A stretch of DNA of 64,000 bases from Nocardia cyriacigeorgica (GCF_010858045.1 NZ_JAAGVC010000003.1:62001-126000), one strand, 5' to 3'. Positions 39,870 through 50,984 are shown, counted from the first letter of the stretch. The notes: generated by a model not told the origin, from the letters alone. A program made the numbers and translations.

Positions 39870-41236
39870 CGGTCCACCCCACCCATCACCGGGTCGATGC
39901 TGGCGACCGAGGCGATGACGTCGGCCACCATGCCGCCCTCGCACATCGCCGCCACCGCTTGCAGATTCGTGAACGAGGGATCGCGGAAATGCACCCGGTA
40001 CGGCCGGGTGCCGCCGTCGCTGACCATGTGCACCCCGAGTTCACCGCGCGGCGATTCGACCGCGCTGTACACCTGCCCGGCCGGCACCCGGATGCCCTCG
40101 GTGACGAGCTTGAAGTGGTGGATGAGCCCCTCCATGGAGGAGCCCATGATCTTGCCGATGTGCCGCGGCGAATTGCCGAGACCGTCGGGCCCCAAGGCCA
40201 GATCGGCGGGCCAGGCGATCTTCTTGTCGTCGATCATGACCGGCCCCGGCCGCAGGCGGTCCAGACACTGCTCGACGATCTTGAGCGATTCCTTCATCTC
40301 TTCGACCCGGATGACGTAACGGCCGTAGCAGTCGCAGCCGGTGGTGGTCGGGATGTCGAATTCGTAGGTTTCGTAACCGCAGTAGGGCGCGGCCTTGCGC
40401 AGATCGTGCGGTAGGCCGGTGGCGCGCAGCACCGGGCCGGTGATGCCGAGCGCCATGCATCCGGTGAGGTCCAGGTAGCCGATGTCCTGGGTGCGGGCCT
40501 TCCAGATCGGGTTCTGGGTCAGCAGATGTTCCATATCGCGCAGGCGTTTCGGTAGCAGCGCCAGAAGTTCACGGACCTTGTCGACGCCGTCGTCGGGCAG
40601 ATCCTGGGCGAGCCCGCCGGGCCGGATGTAGGCATGGTTCATGCGCAGGCCGGTGATGGTCTCGAAGACGTCGAGGATCAGCTCGCGTTCCCGGAAACCG
40701 AACAGCATCGGGGTGAGCGCGCCCAGCTCCATCCCGCCGGTGGCCAGCGCCACCAGATGCGAGGAGATCCGGTTGAGCTCCATCAGCAGCACCCGGATGA
40801 CGGTGGCGCGCTCGGGGATCTGCTCGGTGATGTCGAGCAGCTTCTCCACCCCGAGGCAGTAGGCGGTCTCGTTGTAGAACGGCGACAGGTAGTCCATCCG
40901 GGTGACGAAGGTGACGCCCTGGGTCCAGTTGCGGAACTCGAGATTCTTCTCGATGCCGGTGTGCAGATAACCGATGCCGCAGCGGGCTTCGGTGACGGTC
41001 TCGCCCTCGATCTCCAGGATCAGCCGCAGCACACCGTGCGTGGAGGGATGCTGCGGGCCCATATTGACGACGATGCGTTCCTCGCCTGCGCCGCGCAGCG
41101 CCTCTGCCACCTCGTCCCAGTCCTGGCCGCCGACGGTGACCGTGGTCGGTTCTGGTGGCGGAGTGGGGGCCGGGCGCGTGGGGGCGCCGGGATCATCGGT
41201 GTGGGTTCCGGCGGCGTGGGTGTCGGTGTTGTTCAT
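39866..41236 (-). CDS. nuoD: NADH-quinone oxidoreductase subunit D
   Basis: 456 residues, related to the [NiFe]-hydrogenase large subunit; with NuoB it forms the quinone site. Conserved [15 protein letters not shown] (quinone-binding His and neighbouring residues) and the C-terminal [21 protein letters not shown] with DPVMGGVDR. An Ala/Pro/Thr-rich N-terminal tail of about 60 residues precedes the core. ATG 41236 overlaps nuoC. NuoC and NuoD are separate, unlike in E. coli. Confidence 0.96.
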   Translation of the reverse strand: MNNTDTHAAGTHTDDPGAPTRPAPTPPPEPTTVTVGGQDWDEVAEALRGAGEERIVVNMGPQHPSTHGVLRLILEIEGETVTEARCGIGYLHTGIEKNLEFRNWTQGVTFVTRMDYLSPFYNETAYCLGVEKLLDITEQIPERATVIRVLLMELNRISSHLVALATGGMELGALTPMLFGFRERELILDVFETITGLRMNHAYIRPGGLAQDLPDDGVDKVRELLALLPKRLRDMEHLLTQNPIWKARTQDIGYLDLTGCMALGITGPVLRATGLPHDLRKAAPYCGYETYEFDIPTTTGCDCYGRYVIRVEEMKESLKIVEQCLDRLRPGPVMIDDKKIAWPADLALGPDGLGNSPRHIGKIMGSSMEGLIHHFKLVTEGIRVPAGQVYSAVESPRGELGVHMVSDGGTRPYRVHFRDPSFTNLQAVAAMCEGGMVADVIASVASIDPVMGGVDR

Positions 41237-41928
41237 CAGCTGTAAGCCCTCCGCTCGTCGGGCGGCGGGATACGCGCGCCCTTGTATTCGACCGGGATCC
41301 CGCCGAGCGGGTAGTCCTTGCGCTGGGGGTGCCCGCGCCAGTCGTCGGGCATGGTGATGCGGGTGAGTGCGGGGTGCCCGTCGAACTGGAGGCCGAAGAA
41401 GTCGTAGGTCTCGCGTTCGTGCCAGTCGGTGGTGGGATACACCCGGTACAGCGACGGGATGTGCGGGTCGGCGTCGGGCGCCGACACCTCGATCCGCAGC
41501 CGTCGCCCGTGCGTGATCGACATCAGGTGATACACCGCGTGCAGTTCGCGTCCGGCATCGTCGGGGTAGTGCACGCCGTTGACGCCGAGGCACAGTTCGA
41601 ACCGCAGCGCCGGATCGTCGCGCAGCGCTCGAGCCACCGCGACCAGCTCCGCGCGCCGCACGTGCAGGGTGAGTTCGTCGCGGAATACCACCACTTTCTC
41701 CACGGCGGCATCGAAGTCGAGATCCACCTCGGCGAGGGCCGTGCGCAGCGACTCGACGAGGGCGTCGAAGTAGCCGCCGTAGGGCGGGGCGGTGCCGCCG
41801 GGAAGGCCGACCTGGCGGATGAGCCGGCCGTAACCGGAGGTGTCGCCGGTGCCTGCGGCCCCGAACATGCCGTGCCGGACGCCGATCACCTCGTCGCCGG
41901 AGCCGCCGCGCGGATCGCCGGCCGTCAT
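41236..41928 (-). CDS. nuoC: NADH-quinone oxidoreductase subunit C
   Basis: 230 residues. 30-kDa-subunit core with [14 protein letters not shown] and the signature [40 protein letters not shown] 41928 overlaps the nuoB stop (ATGA). An N-terminal extension of about 50 residues is typical of actinobacteria. Confidence 0.95.
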   Translation of the reverse strand: MTAGDPRGGSGDEVIGVRHGMFGAAGTGDTSGYGRLIRQVGLPGGTAPPYGGYFDALVESLRTALAEVDLDFDAAVEKVVVFRDELTLHVRRAELVAVARALRDDPALRFELCLGVNGVHYPDDAGRELHAVYHLMSITHGRRLRIEVSAPDADPHIPSLYRVYPTTDWHERETYDFFGLQFDGHPALTRITMPDDWRGHPQRKDYPLGGIPVEYKGARIPPPDERRAYS

Positions 41929-42479
41929 CGCAGCAGCCCTTCCATCCGAATGGTGGGGGTTGCGGCGAGCGCGGCGTGTTCGGCGGCGCGAATGGCTTCC
42001 TCGCGGTTGACGCCCAACGGCATCTGCTGGATCTTCTCGTGCAGCGCGATGATCGCGTTGAGCAGCATCTCCGGCCGCGGCGGGCAGCCGGGCAGATAGA
42101 TATCGACCGGCACCACATGGTCGACGCCCTGGACGATGGCGTAGTTGTTGAACATCCCGCCGGAGGACGCGCAGACCCCCATCGCGAGCACCCATTTCGG
42201 TTCGGTCATCTGGTCGTAGACCTGACGCAGCACCGGCGCCATCTTCTGGCTCACCCGCCCGGCGACGATCATCAGATCGGCTTGGCGTGGGGAGGCGCGA
42301 AAGGCTTCCATCCCGAACCGGGCGAGGTCGAATCGGCCCGCGCCGGTGGCCATCATCTCGATGGCACAGCAGGCCAGCCCGAAGGTGGCGGGCCAGAGCG
42401 AGCCCTTGCGTAGATAGCCCGCCATCGATTCGACGGTGCTGAGCACGAAACCACTGGGCAGTTTTTCTTCGAGACCCAT
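41925..42479 (-). CDS. nuoB: NADH-quinone oxidoreductase subunit B
   Basis: 184 residues, carrier of the N2 4Fe-4S cluster next to quinone. Ligands: tandem cysteines in ACCAIEMM, then [12 protein letters not shown] and [16 protein letters not shown] 42479 with AGGAG about 12 bases upstream. It follows nuoA after 70 bases that include a GC hairpin. Confidence 0.96.
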   Translation of the reverse strand: MGLEEKLPSGFVLSTVESMAGYLRKGSLWPATFGLACCAIEMMATGAGRFDLARFGMEAFRASPRQADLMIVAGRVSQKMAPVLRQVYDQMTEPKWVLAMGVCASSGGMFNNYAIVQGVDHVVPVDIYLPGCPPRPEMLLNAIIALHEKIQQMPLGVNREEAIRAAEHAALAATPTIRMEGLLR

Positions 42480-42503
42480 AATCGACTGCTTCTCCTGGAT
42501 CGT

Positions 42504-42518
42504 CCCCGCGGAGCGGGG
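42504..42518 (-). other. GC hairpin between nuoA and nuoB
   Basis: CCCCGC, three bases, GCGGGG: perfect six-bp stem in the only sizeable gap inside the nuo operon. No T run follows, so it is more likely an RNA-stability element than a terminator; this is inference. Confidence 0.4.
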
Positions 42519-42549
42519 AGCGCGGTGCGAACGTTCGATGCCGGTCTGC

Positions 42550-42930
42550 TCAGTCCCAGCTCAGGCCGCCTCTGCGCCATTCGTAGGCGTAGGCGACCGA
42601 GACATTGACGATGAACAGAGCCATCGCGGCAAGACCGAACAGACCGAGCGAATCGAAGTGGACCGCCCACGGATACAGGAACACGATCTCGATATCGAAG
42701 ATGATGAACAGCATCGCGGTGAGGTAGTACTTCACCGGGAAGCGTTGCCCGGTAACGTTTCCCGGCCCGCCGGCCACGGCGTGCGGTGTCGGCTCGATGC
42801 CGCATTCATAGGGTTCGAGCTTGGCCCGGTTGTAGCGTGTGGGCCCGATGAGGGCCGCGATGGCAACCGAGCCCAGCGCGAACGCGGTAGCGATCGCGCC
42901 GAGTACGAGAATCGGCACCTCGGTATTCAC
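42550..42930 (-). CDS. nuoA: NADH-quinone oxidoreductase subunit A
   Basis: 126 residues, three helices. The conserved loop [13 protein letters not shown] with its Cys and the segment [27 protein letters not shown] are diagnostic. First gene of the nuo operon. GTG start at 42930 with AAGGAGG about 12 bases upstream. The roughly 300 bases beyond it, up to the receiver-protein gene, hold no other gene but a CRP/GlxR-like site. Confidence 0.96.
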   Translation of the reverse strand: MNTEVPILVLGAIATAFALGSVAIAALIGPTRYNRAKLEPYECGIEPTPHAVAGGPGNVTGQRFPVKYYLTAMLFIIFDIEIVFLYPWAVHFDSLGLFGLAAMALFIVNVSVAYAYEWRRGGLSWD

Positions 42931-43107
42931 GACTGCACTTCCCCTCCTTGCGAACGGGAGCGGGCGGGGTTGCCGTCCGTCCTCGAACGGGGTGCGGGCG
43001 GTCGATGCGGTGGTCCGCGTCGCCGGGGTCGCGTCATCGCCGTGGTGGGCGAGGGTGGGCTGTTCCGAACCTGGCGTTGCGGGTCGTCATGTCATCTCCC
43101 GCGCTCA

Positions 43108-43123
43108 TGTGAGCTAGAGCACA
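43108..43123. promoter_or_regulatory. CRP/GlxR-type binding site upstream of nuo
   Basis: TGTGAGCTAGAGCACA agrees with the actinobacterial CRP/GlxR consensus TGTGANNTANNTCACA at every fixed position but one, including the central TA. It lies 178 bases upstream of the nuoA start, in a 306-base intergenic region without genes. It could control nuo according to carbon supply. Confidence 0.6.
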
Positions 43124-43236
43124 GCCTACAACCGATTCGGGGGCGGACCCGGGGATTCGTCGCGGTCTTTGATCGAATTAGCAACTGACATTTATGACCG
43201 AAACGGGGCAATCCGCGGGCGCGTCGTCTCCGCTGT

Positions 43237-43647
43237 TCAGGCGGCCGGCCGGCCGCGCAGCAGGCTGACCACGGTGTCGGTCAGCTGGATCGGATCGATC
43301 GGGTGCGTGGCCGTCGCTTCGGCGCGGGACCAGCGGGCCAGCCATTCGTCATCCGGGCGTCCGGTGAGCACCAGTAGCGGCGGGCAGTGCGCGAGCTCGT
43401 CCTTGAGCTGCTTGGCGATCCCGAGTCCGCCGGCGGGGGTGGCCTCACCGTCGAGGATGGCCAGATCGATGCCGCCGGCGTCCATCTGCTCGATCACCAC
43501 ATCAGCGGTGGCGACCTCGAGATAGTCGAGCTCCGGTAGATCCGGATGCGGCTGTCTGCCCAGTGCCAGCATCACCTGGCTCCGGGTGTCGGCATCGTCG
43601 CTGTAGACCAGGACCCGCAGCGCGGCGGGATCTTTCGCATCGGCCAC
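43237..43647 (-). CDS. Stand-alone receiver-domain protein (Rv3143-like)
   Basis: 136 residues with only a receiver fold: VLVYSDDADTRSQV holds the acidic pocket, LAILDGEATPAGG the putative phospho-Asp, and LLVLTGRPDDEW replaces the usual switch region. There is no DNA-binding domain. Position immediately upstream of the nuo operon on the same strand matches Rv3143 in Mycobacterium tuberculosis, a lone response regulator beside nuo. GTG 43647 was chosen for matching the expected length; the open frame continues upstream with unlike residues. The normal lysine after strand 5 is missing (ATATHPIDP), so phosphorylation may be atypical. Confidence 0.8.
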   Translation of the reverse strand: MADAKDPAALRVLVYSDDADTRSQVMLALGRQPHPDLPELDYLEVATADVVIEQMDAGGIDLAILDGEATPAGGLGIAKQLKDELAHCPPLLVLTGRPDDEWLARWSRAEATATHPIDPIQLTDTVVSLLRGRPAA

Positions 43648-43742
43648 GTCGGCATGGTACGTCCGGAGCCGGGTGGTTGGTGGCACGTTCGCCGAGATCG
43701 GCCGTGTCGGTCGCCGGGAGACGCCGGGCCGCGGCGGCACGC

Positions 43743-44618
43743 TCAGGTGGACCGGAAGGCGTCGGCGCCCACCCGAGCGGGGTCGAGCAGATGCGCGAGG
43801 AACAGCCGGGTGGTGGGGCTGGGGTTGCGGGTGGTGATGGCGTGCCAGGGACGGTCCAGCGGGGTGCCGTCGACGGGGAGCACGCGCAGGGCGCCGGAGT
43901 CGAGATGCTCGCCGACGGCGTCGCCGTGGATGAGGGTGACGCCGAGTCCCTCCCGCGCGGCGGCGAGGACCGCACCGTGCGAACCGAGCGTGAGGGTGGG
44001 CGGGTCGATCTGCAACTGAGCGAGCAGGTTCAGGGTGGCCTCTCTGGTGCCCGAGCCGCGCCCGCGCAGCAGCCAGGTGGCGCGCATCGGGTCGCAGGCG
44101 CGTCCGGCGGGGCCGACCACCACGAGCCTGCTCGGGCGCCGCGCGCGGGTGACGAGCCCGGCGTCGCGGGGTGGTCGCCCGGCGATGACGAGATCGGTTT
44201 CGTGATGCTGCAATTCGAGGAACAGCACATCGCGCGGATGGATCGACAGGCTCAGTTCGATGTCCGGGTAGCGGGTACGGAACCCGGCCAGCGGGCGCAG
44301 CAGTACGTATTCACCGGCGGTGGCGACCACGCCGATGCGTAGCCGCCCGGATTCGGCGCGGCGGACCGCGGCGTGTGCCTCCTGCATGAGTCCGAGGATG
44401 CCGCGGCAATAGTCGGCGTAGACCCGGCCCGCCTCGGTGAGGGTGATGCCGCGCCCGGATTTGGCGATCAGCTTGGCGCCTAGCTGTTTCTCGATATGGG
44501 CGACGGCGGCGGAGACGGCCGCCTCGGTGACGTGCAGCTGGCTCGCGGCGCGGCGGATGCTGCCGGTGCGGGAGACGACGAGGAAGGTTTCCATCCTTGC
44601 CGCACTTACTCTCCCCAT
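43743..44618 (-). CDS. cbbR: LysR-family regulator of the Calvin-cycle operon (CbbR)
   Basis: 291 residues. LysR helix-turn-helix METFLVVSRTGSIRRAASQLHVTEAAVSAAVAHIEKQLG followed by an effector domain starting GRLRIGVVATAGEYVL. It is divergent from cbbL, which is the standard place of CbbR, the activator that senses metabolites such as RuBP or NADPH in other bacteria. The intergenic region (125 bases) holds symmetric sites. ATG 44618 chosen because the helix-turn-helix begins right after it; the frame stays open upstream. Confidence 0.9.
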   Translation of the reverse strand: MGRVSAARMETFLVVSRTGSIRRAASQLHVTEAAVSAAVAHIEKQLGAKLIAKSGRGITLTEAGRVYADYCRGILGLMQEAHAAVRRAESGRLRIGVVATAGEYVLLRPLAGFRTRYPDIELSLSIHPRDVLFLELQHHETDLVIAGRPPRDAGLVTRARRPSRLVVVGPAGRACDPMRATWLLRGRGSGTREATLNLLAQLQIDPPTLTLGSHGAVLAAAREGLGVTLIHGDAVGEHLDSGALRVLPVDGTPLDRPWHAITTRNPSPTTRLFLAHLLDPARVGADAFRST

Positions 44619-44633
44619 TGTCAGACGGTAGCA

Positions 44634-44680
44634 AACCTGAGGAAACGGTTGAGTTTTTCGGCAAACATTCAAATTGTTTG
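44634..44680. promoter_or_regulatory. Candidate CbbR-binding region upstream of cbbL
   Basis: CAAACA (44662-44667), seven bases, TGTTTG (44675-44680) is a perfect inverted repeat; an AACC...GGTT pair lies at 44635-44651. The A+T-rich symmetry and spacing suit LysR tetramer sites (T-N11-A rule). Confidence 0.6.
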
Positions 44681-44730
44681 TCCTGCACGGCGCCGTCATC
44701 CTGGACATCGCAAGGCGTTCACCCCCGTGA

Positions 44731-46185
<1,455 letters not shown>

Positions 46186-46212
46186 GCGGCGAGTACCACT
46201 GGAGGACATGCC

Positions 46213-46635
46213 ATGTATCTGCGTCACGGAGCCTTCTCGTATCTGCCCGACCTGACCGACGCCGAGATCGGCGCCCAGGTCCGCTACGCCCTGCTCAACA
46301 ACTGGCCGGTCTCGATCGAGTACACCGACGATCCGCATCCGCGCAACGCCTACTGGGAGATGTGGGGGCTGCCGCTGTTCGATCTCGACGAACCCGATGG
46401 TGTGCTGGCCGAGATCAACGCCTGCCGGGCCACCTTCCCCCGCCACTACGTGCGGGTGCTCGCCTATGACGCCAGCTACGGCAGGCAGACCACGGCGCTG
46501 AGTTTCCTGGTCCAGCGCCCAGTGGACGAACCGGGATTCGCGCTGAACCGCGTGGAGGGTTCCGACCGGCGTCAGCGTTACAGCCTGCACTCCTACGCCA
46601 CCGACGTCAGGCCCGGTGCCCGGTATGCCGACTGA
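46213..46635 (+). CDS. cbbS: Ribulose-bisphosphate carboxylase small subunit
   Basis: 140 residues. Starts [18 protein letters not shown] with the conserved pattern of red-type small subunits; contains [21 protein letters not shown] and [20 protein letters not shown]. The extra 35-residue C-terminal segment forms the beta-hairpin that fills the central channel in red-type enzymes, in keeping with the large subunit. AGGACAT precedes the ATG; it overlaps cbbX by 11 bases. Confidence 0.95.
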   Translation: MYLRHGAFSYLPDLTDAEIGAQVRYALLNNWPVSIEYTDDPHPRNAYWEMWGLPLFDLDEPDGVLAEINACRATFPRHYVRVLAYDASYGRQTTALSFLVQRPVDEPGFALNRVEGSDRRQRYSLHSYATDVRPGARYAD

Positions 46636-47629
46636 ACGCGCGTCCACCGGTTTCCGGCTGCACCGGCCCGGGGCCGAGGACCCCAGGCCGGTGCGGGCGG
46701 TGCCCGTGGACTCGGAGGCGAGTGCGCCGGAGGCGGTGCTGGCCGACAACGCCGTCCTCGATCTGGCCACGGACGTGGCGACCGCCGACGTCGAGCAGGT
46801 CTTGACCGCCCTGAACGCCGAGCTGGTCGGGCTGGCGAAGGTCAAGCGGCGGGTGCGTGAGATCGCGGCGTTGCTGCTGATCGAGCGCGCCCGCGCCCGA
46901 TTCGGACTGGAATCCTCACGTCCGACTCTGCACATGAGCTTCACCGGCGGCCCCGGCACCGGGAAGACGACCGTGGCGCTGCGGATGGCGCAGATGCTGC
47001 ACGCGCTCGGCTACGTGCGCACGCCCAAGGTGCACACCGTCACCCGAGACGATCTGGTCGGCCAGTTCATCGGCCACACCGCCCCGAAGACGAAGGAGGC
47101 GCTGGCCAAGGCAGCGGGCGGGGTGCTGTTCATCGATGAGGCCTACTACCTGTTCCGGCCGGAGAACGAACGCGACTACGGCCAGGAGGTCATCGAGATC
47201 CTGTTGCAGGAAATGGAGAACGAACGCGGCAGCCTGGTGGTGATCTTCGCCGGCTATCCCGACCGGATGGACCGGTTCTTCTCCGCCAATCCCGGCCTGT
47301 CGTCGCGGGTCGCGCACCACCTCGAGTTCGACGATTACACCCATGCCGAACTGTTGCGGATCGCCGAGCTGATGGTGGAGGGGGAGAACTTCCGGTTCGA
47401 CGATGCCGCGCACACCGCGTTCGCCGATTACCTGACCGCTCGGATGAGCCGACCGCGGTTCTCCAACGCGCGCAGTGTGCGCAATGCGATCGACCGCTGC
47501 CGGCTGCGGCAGGCGCGACGGCTGGTGGAGCTGGATCGTCCGCTCACCAAGGCAGACCTGATCACGTTGACCGATGCGGACGTCTACGGCAGCAGTGTTT
47601 TCGGCGCCTCGGCCGAGCCCAGCGGATGA
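46625..47629 (+). CDS. cbbX: Red-type RuBisCO activase CbbX (AAA+)
   Basis: AAA+ chaperone that removes inhibitory sugar phosphates from red-type RuBisCO. 334 residues: Walker [17 protein letters not shown], pore loop [11 protein letters not shown], Walker [23 protein letters not shown], sensor [23 protein letters not shown] and the sensor-2 [21 protein letters not shown]. The N terminus before the core (about 60 residues) is roughly twice as long as in Rhodobacter CbbX. ATG 46625 overlaps cbbS; GTG 46616 is an alternative. Confidence 0.95.
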   Translation: MPTERASTGFRLHRPGAEDPRPVRAVPVDSEASAPEAVLADNAVLDLATDVATADVEQVLTALNAELVGLAKVKRRVREIAALLLIERARARFGLESSRPTLHMSFTGGPGTGKTTVALRMAQMLHALGYVRTPKVHTVTRDDLVGQFIGHTAPKTKEALAKAAGGVLFIDEAYYLFRPENERDYGQEVIEILLQEMENERGSLVVIFAGYPDRMDRFFSANPGLSSRVAHHLEFDDYTHAELLRIAELMVEGENFRFDDAAHTAFADYLTARMSRPRFSNARSVRNAIDRCRLRQARRLVELDRPLTKADLITLTDADVYGSSVFGASAEPSG

Positions 47630-47644
47630 GGAGAGCACCGCGCG

Positions 47645-48697
47645 ATGCCCGAAGGATGGAAGACCCTCACCCGCTACACCATCGAGGAGGAACACCGGCA
47701 TCCCGGCTCCTCGGGTGAGTTCTCGGCCCTGGTCAATGTGGTGGCGACGGCAACGAAACTGATCGCCAATCAGGTGACCAGAGGCGCGATTCTGGCCACC
47801 CGGGCCGGCGCCGAACCGGGTGGTCCGCCGACGGCGCGGCGTGCACTCGACGCCCTCAGCAACGAGATCATGATCAGCGAGACGCAATGGACCGGGCATC
47901 TGTCGGCCCTGCTGTCCGAACAACTCAGCGAGGTATACCCGGTCCCGCAGGGGCAGCGGCGCGGCAAGTACCTGCTCGCCTTCGATCCACTCGACGGTTC
48001 CAGCAATATTGATGTGAACCTGCCGGTCGGCACCATTTTCAGTGTGCTGCGCGCCGACCCGGACGGTTTCTGCCAGCCGGGCATCCGGCAGGTGTGCGCC
48101 GGGTTCACCCTCTACGGCCCGGCCACCATGCTGGTGCTGACCACCGGCAGCGGGGTCGACGGGTTCACCCTCGACCGTGAGATCGGCGCGTTCGTGCTGA
48201 CCCACCCGCGGATGCGCATCCCCGAGGACACCTCGGGTTTCGCGATCAACGCCGCCAACGAGCGCTTCTGGGAACGTCCGGTGCGCCGTTACGTCCACGA
48301 ATGCCTCGACGGCGTGGACGGGCCGCGCGGGCGCGATTTCAATATGCGCTGGGTGGCGTCGCTGGTCGCCGACACGTTCCATATCTTGACCAGAGGCGGG
48401 GTGTACCTGTATCCGCGCGACACTCGACCCGCCGCGGGCCCGGGCCGGGTGTCGCTGCTCTACGGGGCCAACCCGATCGCCTTCATCGTCGAACAGGCCG
48501 GCGGTGCCGCCTCCACCGGCAGCGCGCGGGTACTGGAGGTGGCGCCCACCGACCCGCATCAGCGGGTGCCGTTGATCTTCGGATCGCGCCACGAGGTCGA
48601 ACGGATCGAGCGCTACCACCGCGAACCCGATGCGGGCCCGAGCTTCGACACGTCATTGTTCGGCACCCGCTCGCTGTTCCGCTCGGCCGGGCGCTAG
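47645..48697 (+). CDS. cbbF: Class I fructose-1,6-bisphosphatase
   Basis: 350 residues. Metal/substrate motif AFDPLDGSSNIDVN, with SNEIMISE before it and SLVADTFHILTRGGVYLYP, and GGAASTGSARVLE near the C terminus; the metal-binding signature is complete. It removes phosphate from fructose 1,6-bisphosphate in the Calvin cycle and may also act on sedoheptulose 1,7-bisphosphate. Most actinobacteria use class II GlpX enzymes, so a class I enzyme here belongs to the cbb cassette. ATG 47645 with GAGGAG 13 bases upstream. Confidence 0.94.
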   Translation: MPEGWKTLTRYTIEEEHRHPGSSGEFSALVNVVATATKLIANQVTRGAILATRAGAEPGGPPTARRALDALSNEIMISETQWTGHLSALLSEQLSEVYPVPQGQRRGKYLLAFDPLDGSSNIDVNLPVGTIFSVLRADPDGFCQPGIRQVCAGFTLYGPATMLVLTTGSGVDGFTLDREIGAFVLTHPRMRIPEDTSGFAINAANERFWERPVRRYVHECLDGVDGPRGRDFNMRWVASLVADTFHILTRGGVYLYPRDTRPAAGPGRVSLLYGANPIAFIVEQAGGAASTGSARVLEVAPTDPHQRVPLIFGSRHEVERIERYHREPDAGPSFDTSLFGTRSLFRSAGR

Positions 48698-48736
48698 CGG
48701 CGTCGATTCTGTTGTCCGGTCATCGAGGAGGGGCCC

Positions 48737-49615
48737 ATGTCGGTCAAGCATCCCGTCGTCGCCATCACCGGATCCTCCGGTGCCGGCACCACCAGCGTCA
48801 CCCGCACGTTCCAAGAGATCTTTCGCCGCGAGGGCATCAATGCCGCGTTCGTCGAGGGAGATTCATTTCACCGCTACGACCGCAACGAGATGAAGCTGGC
48901 GATGGCCGAGGCCGAACAGAACCGCAACACCACCTTCTCCCATTTCGGGGAGGAGGCGAATCTGCTGGCGGAGCTGGAGCGGCTGTTCCGCGACTACGGG
49001 CAGACCGGGGTCGGTGCGGTGCGCCGGTATCTGCACGATGAGAAGGAAGCCAAACCCTACGGCCAGCCCGCAGGCACGTTCACCCCGTGGGAGGATCTCG
49101 CGCCGGGCAGTGATCTGCTGTTCTACGAGGGTCTGCACGGCGCGGCCGTCACCGACACCGTCGATGTGGCGCGCTATACCGATCTGCTGGTCGGCGTGGT
49201 GCCGATCGTGAATCTGGAGTGGACGCAGAAGGTGATCCGGGACAAGACCGAACGTGGCTATTCCAGTGAGGCCGTGATCGATACGATCCTGCGCCGCATG
49301 CCCGATTATGTGAAATACATCTGCCCGCAGTTCTCCCGCACCTACGTCAACTTTCAGCGGGTACCGACCGTGGATACCTCGAATCCCTTCATCGCGCGGT
49401 CGATTCCGACAGCCGATGAGAGTTTCGTGGTGATCCGCTTCGCCGAACCGAAGGTGATCGACTTCCCCTATCTGCTGTCGATGCTGCACGACTCGTTCAT
49501 GTCGCGACCCAATTGCATCGTGGTACCCGGCGGCAAGATGGAACTGGCCATGCAGTTGATCTTCACCCCGCTGATCCTGCGGCTGATGGACAAGCGGCCC
49601 ACCGCGGCACGGTGA
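48737..49615 (+). CDS. cbbP: Phosphoribulokinase
   Basis: 292 residues, bacterial class. P-loop GSSGAGTTS, the catalytic/ribulose-phosphate region EGDSFHRYDRNEM, and LFYEGLHGAAVTDTVDVA and DLLVGVVPIVNLEWTQKVIRDK. Makes RuBP from ribulose 5-phosphate with ATP, completing the two Calvin-specific enzymes in this cluster. GAGGAGG about eight bases before the ATG. Last gene of cbbLSXFP; the convergent dinB gene ends 33 bases beyond. Transketolase and aldolase genes are not in the cluster and must be elsewhere. Confidence 0.96.
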   Translation: MSVKHPVVAITGSSGAGTTSVTRTFQEIFRREGINAAFVEGDSFHRYDRNEMKLAMAEAEQNRNTTFSHFGEEANLLAELERLFRDYGQTGVGAVRRYLHDEKEAKPYGQPAGTFTPWEDLAPGSDLLFYEGLHGAAVTDTVDVARYTDLLVGVVPIVNLEWTQKVIRDKTERGYSSEAVIDTILRRMPDYVKYICPQFSRTYVNFQRVPTVDTSNPFIARSIPTADESFVVIRFAEPKVIDFPYLLSMLHDSFMSRPNCIVVPGGKMELAMQLIFTPLILRLMDKRPTAAR

Positions 49616-49648
49616 CATCACCTGCGGCGCTGCGGCGGCGGTGCGGAT

Positions 49649-50917
49649 CTAGTCGGGAAGCAGCGGCACCGACAGGCCTTCGCCGCGGCCGAGTAGCGCG
49701 GCTCTGGTGACGGCGCCGGATCCGAAACGGCGGCGCAGATCATCGAGGGCGGCGTCCAATGGTGCGGTGGGACGGCCCTCGAAGGGCAACGTCAACTGGA
49801 TGGCGTCGGCATCCTCGAGGTTGGTCAGCGCCAACCCGATCAGGGTGATGCCACGTTCCTGGATCAGCGGCAGAGCGGCAGTGAACAGGATGCGAGTGGC
49901 GTACCGGATGGTTTCGGTGTCGTCGGTGGCCTCGGCGAGGGTGTGCGAACGGGTGGCGCGCGTGAAATCGTCGAAACGTAAGCGCAGCACCACTGTTCGG
50001 GTCACGCGTTGCGCGCCGCGCAGGCGCCGGCCCAGCCGGTCGACGAGGCCGTCGAGGTAGGCGGCGAGTTCCTCGGGCGGGCGCGGGCGGCGGCCGAGGG
50101 CGCGCTGGGCGCCGATCGAGCGACGGCGTTTGCCGGTTTCCACCCGGCGCGGATCACGGGCCCACGACAGCGCGTACAGGTGCCGGGCGGCAGCGGGGCC
50201 GAGCATCGACCGCAGGCCCGATTCACCGAGTTCGGCGAGCTGCCCGACGCGGGTGATGCCGTGCTGGTGCAGCGTCGCCGCGGTGACCACGCCGACGCCC
50301 CACAACCGCTCGACCGGCAACGGATGCAGGAATTCCAGTTCCCGATCGGGTTCCACCAGGCGAAGGCCATCGGGTTTGGCGACGGCGCTGGCCACCTTCG
50401 CCAGGAATTTGGTGCGGGCGATGCCCACCGAGATCGGCAACCCGACCTCGGCGCGCACCCGGGCGCGCAGCCGCTCGGCGATACCCAGCGGCGGCCCGGC
50501 GATGCGGCGCAGACCCGCCACGTCCAGGAAGGCCTCATCGATGGAGATGCCTTCCACGACGGGCGTGGTGTCGCGGAAGATCTCGAAGACCGCCGTGCTG
50601 GCCTCGGCGTAGGCCGACATCCGTGGCGGCACCACCACCGCCTGCGGGCACAACCGCAGCGCTTGGCCGCAGTTCATCGGAGTCCGTACGCCGAGGGCCT
50701 TGGCTTCGTAGCTGGCCGCGAGCACCACGCCCCCGCCGACGAGCACCGGTCTGCCCCGCAGCGTCGGATCGTCGCGTTGTTCGACCGAGGCGTAGAACGA
50801 GTCCAGATCGGCGTGCAGGATCGAGGCGTCCGCGCGCGCGGCGATCCGCGGACGGCGCGAGCCCGCGGGCTCGACCGCCCGTCCTGAGGAGGTGGGCGCG
50901 GAATCGGACACGAACAT
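49649..50917 (-). CDS. dinB: DNA polymerase IV (Y-family translesion polymerase)
   Basis: 422 residues. Y-family catalytic motifs: LHADLDSFYASVEQ (first Asp) and SIDEAFLDV (Asp-Glu), the steric-gate region, and the HhH segment LWGVGVVTAATLHQHGI. C-terminal little-finger domain; ends VPLLPD without a clear beta-clamp-binding QL motif, although QLTLPF is present before it. ATG at 50917 lies inside a LexA-type palindrome. The N-terminal 30 residues before ASILHAD are non-conserved. Role: error-prone bypass of damaged DNA, probably SOS-regulated. Confidence 0.93.
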   Translation of the reverse strand: MFVSDSAPTSSGRAVEPAGSRRPRIAARADASILHADLDSFYASVEQRDDPTLRGRPVLVGGGVVLAASYEAKALGVRTPMNCGQALRLCPQAVVVPPRMSAYAEASTAVFEIFRDTTPVVEGISIDEAFLDVAGLRRIAGPPLGIAERLRARVRAEVGLPISVGIARTKFLAKVASAVAKPDGLRLVEPDRELEFLHPLPVERLWGVGVVTAATLHQHGITRVGQLAELGESGLRSMLGPAAARHLYALSWARDPRRVETGKRRRSIGAQRALGRRPRPPEELAAYLDGLVDRLGRRLRGAQRVTRTVVLRLRFDDFTRATRSHTLAEATDDTETIRYATRILFTAALPLIQERGITLIGLALTNLEDADAIQLTLPFEGRPTAPLDAALDDLRRRFGSGAVTRAALLGRGEGLSVPLLPD

Positions 50918-50924
50918 ATGTTCG
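50911..50924. promoter_or_regulatory. LexA (SOS) box on the dinB start codon
   Basis: CGAACATATGTTCG is a perfect palindrome and matches the actinobacterial SOS consensus TCGAAC-N4-GTTCGA except for its outermost bases. It covers the ATG of dinB (50917-50915), so LexA would block the start region; the transcript may be leaderless or dinB may start at a later codon. Confidence 0.75.
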
Positions 50925-50965
50925 CATGCGGGTCCGACAGGTTTCGCTGCCCAGGGTTTGCCGAT

Positions 50966-50984
50966 CTACGGTTCGGGTACGTAG
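50966..50984. promoter_or_regulatory. Candidate BlaI operator
   Basis: CTACG, nine bases, CGTAG: inverted repeat of the TAC/GTA-rich type bound by BlaI/MecI repressors, 72 bases before the BlaI-type gene. Probably autoregulatory. Confidence 0.45.
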
